From the NCBI RefSeq assembly GCF_964340395.1, contig NC_135568.1, positions 3,276,501-3,340,500 of the forward strand: DNA of 64,000 nucleotides, read 5' to 3'. The stretch is from Glandiceps talaboti (taxonomy: Eukaryota; Hemichordata; Enteropneusta; Spengelidae). Positions 60,458 to 64,000 of the stretch are shown piece by piece. The notes under the pieces were generated by a model. The model was given only the letters and a program-made list of their open reading frames with translations, was not told the DNA's origin and searched no databases. The position numbers and the translations under genes are program-made. The stretch's first letter is position 1. Each line of letters starts with the position of its first letter.

Positions 60458-61419
60458 TAGTTGAATTAAATAGCCAGTGTTCTCCCCACTATAGAGAAAG
60501 CATGGTATAAACACCGTCCTTGTCATCTAGGTCGCCATACTTGACAGGTTTCTGTCATGCTTCAAAAGTGTTCTACCATCCTTGAGCTTTAGTAATCTTT
60601 GATTTTTTTAAATTTTTGCTCATCCTTCACGAGCGAAAATTCAAAGAAATCAAAATGTCAGTTAGGATAACAAAAATATTGAGGTAGTGTTAGTCCTATA
60701 TGTCTATAAGTAGCCTAATACATATTAAAGTACACAGGAAAAGATATTCAATACGATAATAAAAGTCAATTTGAATAAAACTTTGAAACTATAACTGTCA
60801 ATATCCTATCATTAATGTCATAATTACCAACCTCCTGAAGTCAACCTACGATTTTAGACAACAGGCGATGTCACCATGTGCAGTAGTGACCTAAGAACAG
60901 ACATGCTTTGTACTTGTAGTTGTACATGTATATCATTTTATGGCTGTCAAATTTTAATTTTATTTCTAGAAACGCACAATATCGACACTGTACATATCCA
61001 CGCCACCATGACCTGTGTTGTATGTAAACTATCGATGATTATGACAGCTGCTCTTATCATGTCCTCAATACAGAAATATTAGAATGATCAATTGTTAAAT
61101 GATTACCATATAACATGTAATCTGTTCTAAATAATCCTACATGATATCAGTAATATGTCACTATTACATATGTATATTATGTAACCTTTGACCCCTGAGT
61201 GGCAAAGAACAAGCCATGAATGTTTGCTGGTATTGTTGGGGTTTTTTTTCAATCCAACACAATATCAATAGCTGTTTTTTTCTTTCCAATCCAACATTTT
61301 TTTTTGCTTTCCAAGACAACATAATTTCAGGCACAGTTTGGAAACTATATTAGATTTTCACCAGCGGTACATGCTATTTTCGACCAACAAACTGAATAAC
61401 ATACCCCAAATGACAGCAC

Positions 61420-61615
61420 AATGTTTACGTAAAGTGCAAATAATGGTACTCAAGGTGACATGTGGTTCTCTTGGTAGCAATCATGTGTACGTAAAGGGCA
61501 AATAATGGTACTCACACTGCATGTGGTTCTGTTGGCAGCGTAATGTGTATGTACAGTGCAAATACAATTTGCAAATACAAGTGTAATGGTACTCATGTGT
61601 CATGTGGTTCTGTTA
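61420..61615. repeat. Tandem repeat of about 62 bp, three copies
   Basis: Each unit has GTACGTAAAGTGCAAATA (with variants), ATGGTACTCA and CATGTGGTTCT. The third copy carries a CAAATACAATTTGCAAATAC expansion. Confidence 0.82.
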
Positions 61616-62154
61616 TTTTTGCATTATAAAAAACAGCAAATTTCCTGAAAAATCATACTGTGCAATCACATCATTGTGCATGGAACGAAGGTGCCCCTCA
61701 TTTGCATATCATTTGCATACATGTATGCAATAGTGATTTTTTTGGTATTGTACTGCCAGTGGAAATATCACTAGTATGAGCACTCACCAATGCAAGTACC
61801 CATTAGTACAGGTAGACAGTAGTAGACAAAATGTACATACAACTGCCGACATCAAACCATGGAAAAACAAAAACTATTGCAAACAGGGAAAGTAAATAAG
61901 TGAATTGAATTAATAACACTTGACACAACATGTTGGAACAACAGAGACTTGTATTACATTTCATGGTTTGATAAGAACAGCTTTATGGCCTCTTTATGTG
62001 TACATGAAATGCCAGGGGAACTGGAGATTTGTTTGTGAAACTGAACTATAATGTAAAGTGGTCATAAAACTGTCTTATCAAATGAGGAATGTAATACAAA
62101 TCTCTGTACTTCCAACATGCTGTGCCAAGTGTTATTATTAGTTGTTTACTCAAC

Positions 62155-62309
62155 CTGTTTGTAATAGGTTCTGTTTGTCCACGGTCAGATGTCACCAGTT
62201 GTAGTTTCTGTAGTACGTGATAGACATGACGTATGTCGTGTTGTACAACTACAGGATCTATAGTAGACGACATGTCATCATAACCAGGAAATCTCATTTC
62301 CAATCCCAT
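62155..62309 (-). other. Unidentified exon-like ORF with consensus donor
   Basis: On the minus strand, ATG at 62309 opens a frame beginning MGLEMRFPGYDDMSSTIDPV, continuing with HDIRHVYHVLQKLQLVTSD. It ends at TTACAAACAG before GTTGAG. The composition looks like protein, unlike the surroundings. It ends in phase 2 and, joined to the MAGUK UTR exon at 57536, would meet a stop. It may be the start of an unknown gene, an alternative MAGUK 5' exon or a pseudo-exon. I do not recognise a family. Confidence 0.35.
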
Positions 62310-62950
62310 ACATTAATTTACAATGCTATTTGCATGATTGATAACTTTCCTGTTTTCTACATTCAACGTAAGAAAGAACTTCTTTGACAGTTACATGACA
62401 TGTTTTCCTATCTGTCTGGTAAATTGAAAAGATTCAATAGACTGTTTGGAACATTAATGCGATAATAAAATGTACTCTTCGATGGTCTACTGCACACACC
62501 TGCTGTGAAAATCTAAAAACATACTTTATGTTTGCATGGCAATGCATCAGCTGGAATGCAGTGAAAACCTTCCCATCAGTAAATGTTGGTTGGCACTATT
62601 TATAAATACAATGAAACCATTCCCCTCTCCCTCAAATAACTGTGATTGTAAGATTCTTACAGACACTCTCCCAATTCAACTTGAAGGACATCAAAATAAT
62701 TTTCCCAAACAACCACAATAATACTCAGCGTTGCCATAACCAATTATTTCAACTGAAAAGTTACTGTTTATAATTTGATCAACTTTCAGTTAAAACACGT
62801 TCCTTTGAGTTAAAAGTGGGTATTTAGTTAAGTGTTGCACAAATCAATATTTTCATGTCCTTTCCTGGGAAAGAATTCATGGAAAATTTTAATAATGATC
62901 TACTGTTAATATAATTAATCGATATAGTACAAAATATGAATTAATATCCT

Positions 62951-63148
62951 GTAAACCCGAAATCTTTTGCTAAAAACCTATTTTGCTTATTTCACTGAAA
63001 AACAAAAATGCAAAAATGAGTACTGACTAAAATATTTCTTTGTAAACACAATGAACCTGGTCAGTAATTTGTAAAAGTTAGTCTTTTAGAAATAGTTAGA
63101 CTGTAAAATTGTAAAAATTTCTAGTGCCAAAAATATCTAGGTTTATCG
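62951..63148 (-). mobile_element. MITE family 2, copy 3 (reverse)
   Basis: It begins GTAAACCCGAAATCTTTTGC and ends CAAAAATATCTAGGTTTA, the reverse of copies 1 and 2. It is 58 bp from copy 4 in the same orientation. Confidence 0.8.
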
Positions 63149-63205
63149 TAATATGTATTTCTATAGTATGTGAAAAAGAATCTTGATTTAAACTGATAAT
63201 ATATT

Positions 63206-63420
63206 GTAAACCTGGAATTTTTTGCTATAGACACATGTATTTTCGCTAATTTTTTTGGAAAACTGAAACGCAAAAATAAGTAGTGATTAAAATGGCTTAA
63301 ATACAATGTACATATACAAGTACCAGTCTGGTAATTTGTGAAAATTATTTTTTTGAGGACTAGCTGAAGACCGTAAAATCACAAAATTTTCTAAAAGTGA
63401 AAATATCTTGATTTACAGTA
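63206..63420 (-). mobile_element. MITE family 2, copy 4 (reverse)
   Basis: It begins GTAAACCTGGAATTTTTTGC and ends GAAAATATCTTGATTTACAG. The adjacent pair (copies 3 and 4) may come from local duplication. Confidence 0.8.
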
Positions 63421-63582
63421 TGCAGAAGATAAATAATACACTATCATAATCTAAGTATTCAAAATATTAATACATTATATTTTACTAAGAAATTATAATC
63501 AGTATGCAGAAGATGAATAATACAATATCTAAGTATTCAAAATATTAATACATTATATTTTACCAAAGCAATTATAATCGTA
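63417..63582. repeat. 80-bp direct duplication
   Basis: Two copies run from CAGTATGCAGAAGATRAATA to TTATATTTTAC and AATTATAATC, and differ by a few small indels. Confidence 0.88.
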
Positions 63583-64000
63583 GCAATCTATTTAAACTGT
63601 TGAATGATATCTGGAGATGAAGACTCAATAGTGGAGTAGTATTGAATATATCACTCACACCGTGACAACTTTACAAGAATCCCTGGTGATGGACATCCCT
63701 TCAGGCGTGAAATAGGGTATCTACCCTTGTGACCTACAAGGGTTAAGTCACACACTGCTCTGTCATCTTTGCAAATGATTGCAATAAAAACTGAACAAAT
63801 AAATTGTTCTGACAAAGTTGACTTCACTTTGTCAGAACTGATGTACAAGTTTTTCAATTTAAGACGTGTTTGCAAGTCAGTTTTAAGTGGCAGCTGATGA
63901 TAGCATCGGCACAAATGTCATATCTTACAGATGACAATCTTCACTACCAGAGAGTTGCACAAGTTTGTAATTCAATGGTGCATTGTACACATGTATATGT
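63583..64000. other. Window end, no gene recognised
   Basis: There is a short inverted pair TTCTGACAAAGTTGACTTCA and CACTTTGTCAGAA near 63805-63838. The open frame on the minus strand here has no supporting motif. Confidence 0.5.

Overview
This is a window of animal nuclear DNA. It is AT-rich, has compact GT-AG exons in long introns, and is dense in microsatellites, minisatellites, SINE-like elements and short inverted-repeat (MITE-like) elements. Two conserved genes could be reconstructed exon by exon. They face each other tail to tail. The MAGUK gene reads like a single ancestor of vertebrate MPP2 and MPP6. Together with tRNA-derived SINEs and a Crypton-type open reading frame, this suggests a non-vertebrate animal, perhaps a marine deuterostome or lophotrochozoan. 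The species cannot be fixed from the sequence.

Region 1 (1-16.9 kb, plus strand): the 3' fourteen exons of AP4B1, the beta subunit of adaptor complex AP-4. They encode about 639 residues; roughly the first 100 residues lie upstream of the window. Intron 3 carries an antisense, uninterrupted Crypton-type tyrosine-recombinase ORF (470 aa from the first ATG) whose catalytic positions look substituted. The AP4B1 introns have been reshaped locally: a 95-bp triplication over the acceptor of exon 7, an exon-8 fragment recopied as a hairpin, a 332-bp foldback, a CCAAT-rich tandem repeat and a 66-bp minisatellite.

Region 2 (16.9-23.5 kb): seven tandem units of about 0.95 kb. Adjoining units meet as palindromes of about 590 bp, and both array edges fall at a palindrome axis. 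One axis has its loop inverted. The units fall into three sequence types.

Region 3 (23.5-29 kb): intergenic DNA between the two convergent genes, with a diverged relic of the array arm, hairpins, a 52-bp minisatellite, a reverse-strand SINE and CTCF-like motifs.

Region 4 (29.0-57.5 kb, minus strand): a complete MPP2/MPP6-type membrane-associated guanylate kinase (12 coding exons, 552 aa: two L27 domains, PDZ, SH3, guanylate-kinase-like). Its first coding exon holds only 31 coding bases and lies 17.5 kb from the second. That intron holds a large pyrimidine-purine tetranucleotide array, a DR1-type nuclear-receptor half-site array and two unexplained exon-like segments.

Region 5 (57.5-64 kb): probable 5' flank or 5' untranslated introns of the MAGUK gene, with a (TA)n block, a YY1/TISU-like site, tandem repeats, two copies of a MITE family and one unidentified minus-strand exon-like ORF.

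The two genes are not known to share a pathway. AP4B1 acts in cargo sorting at the trans-Golgi network and the MAGUK scaffolds membrane protein complexes. Nearly all six-frame ORFs other than those listed are chance or repeat-derived.
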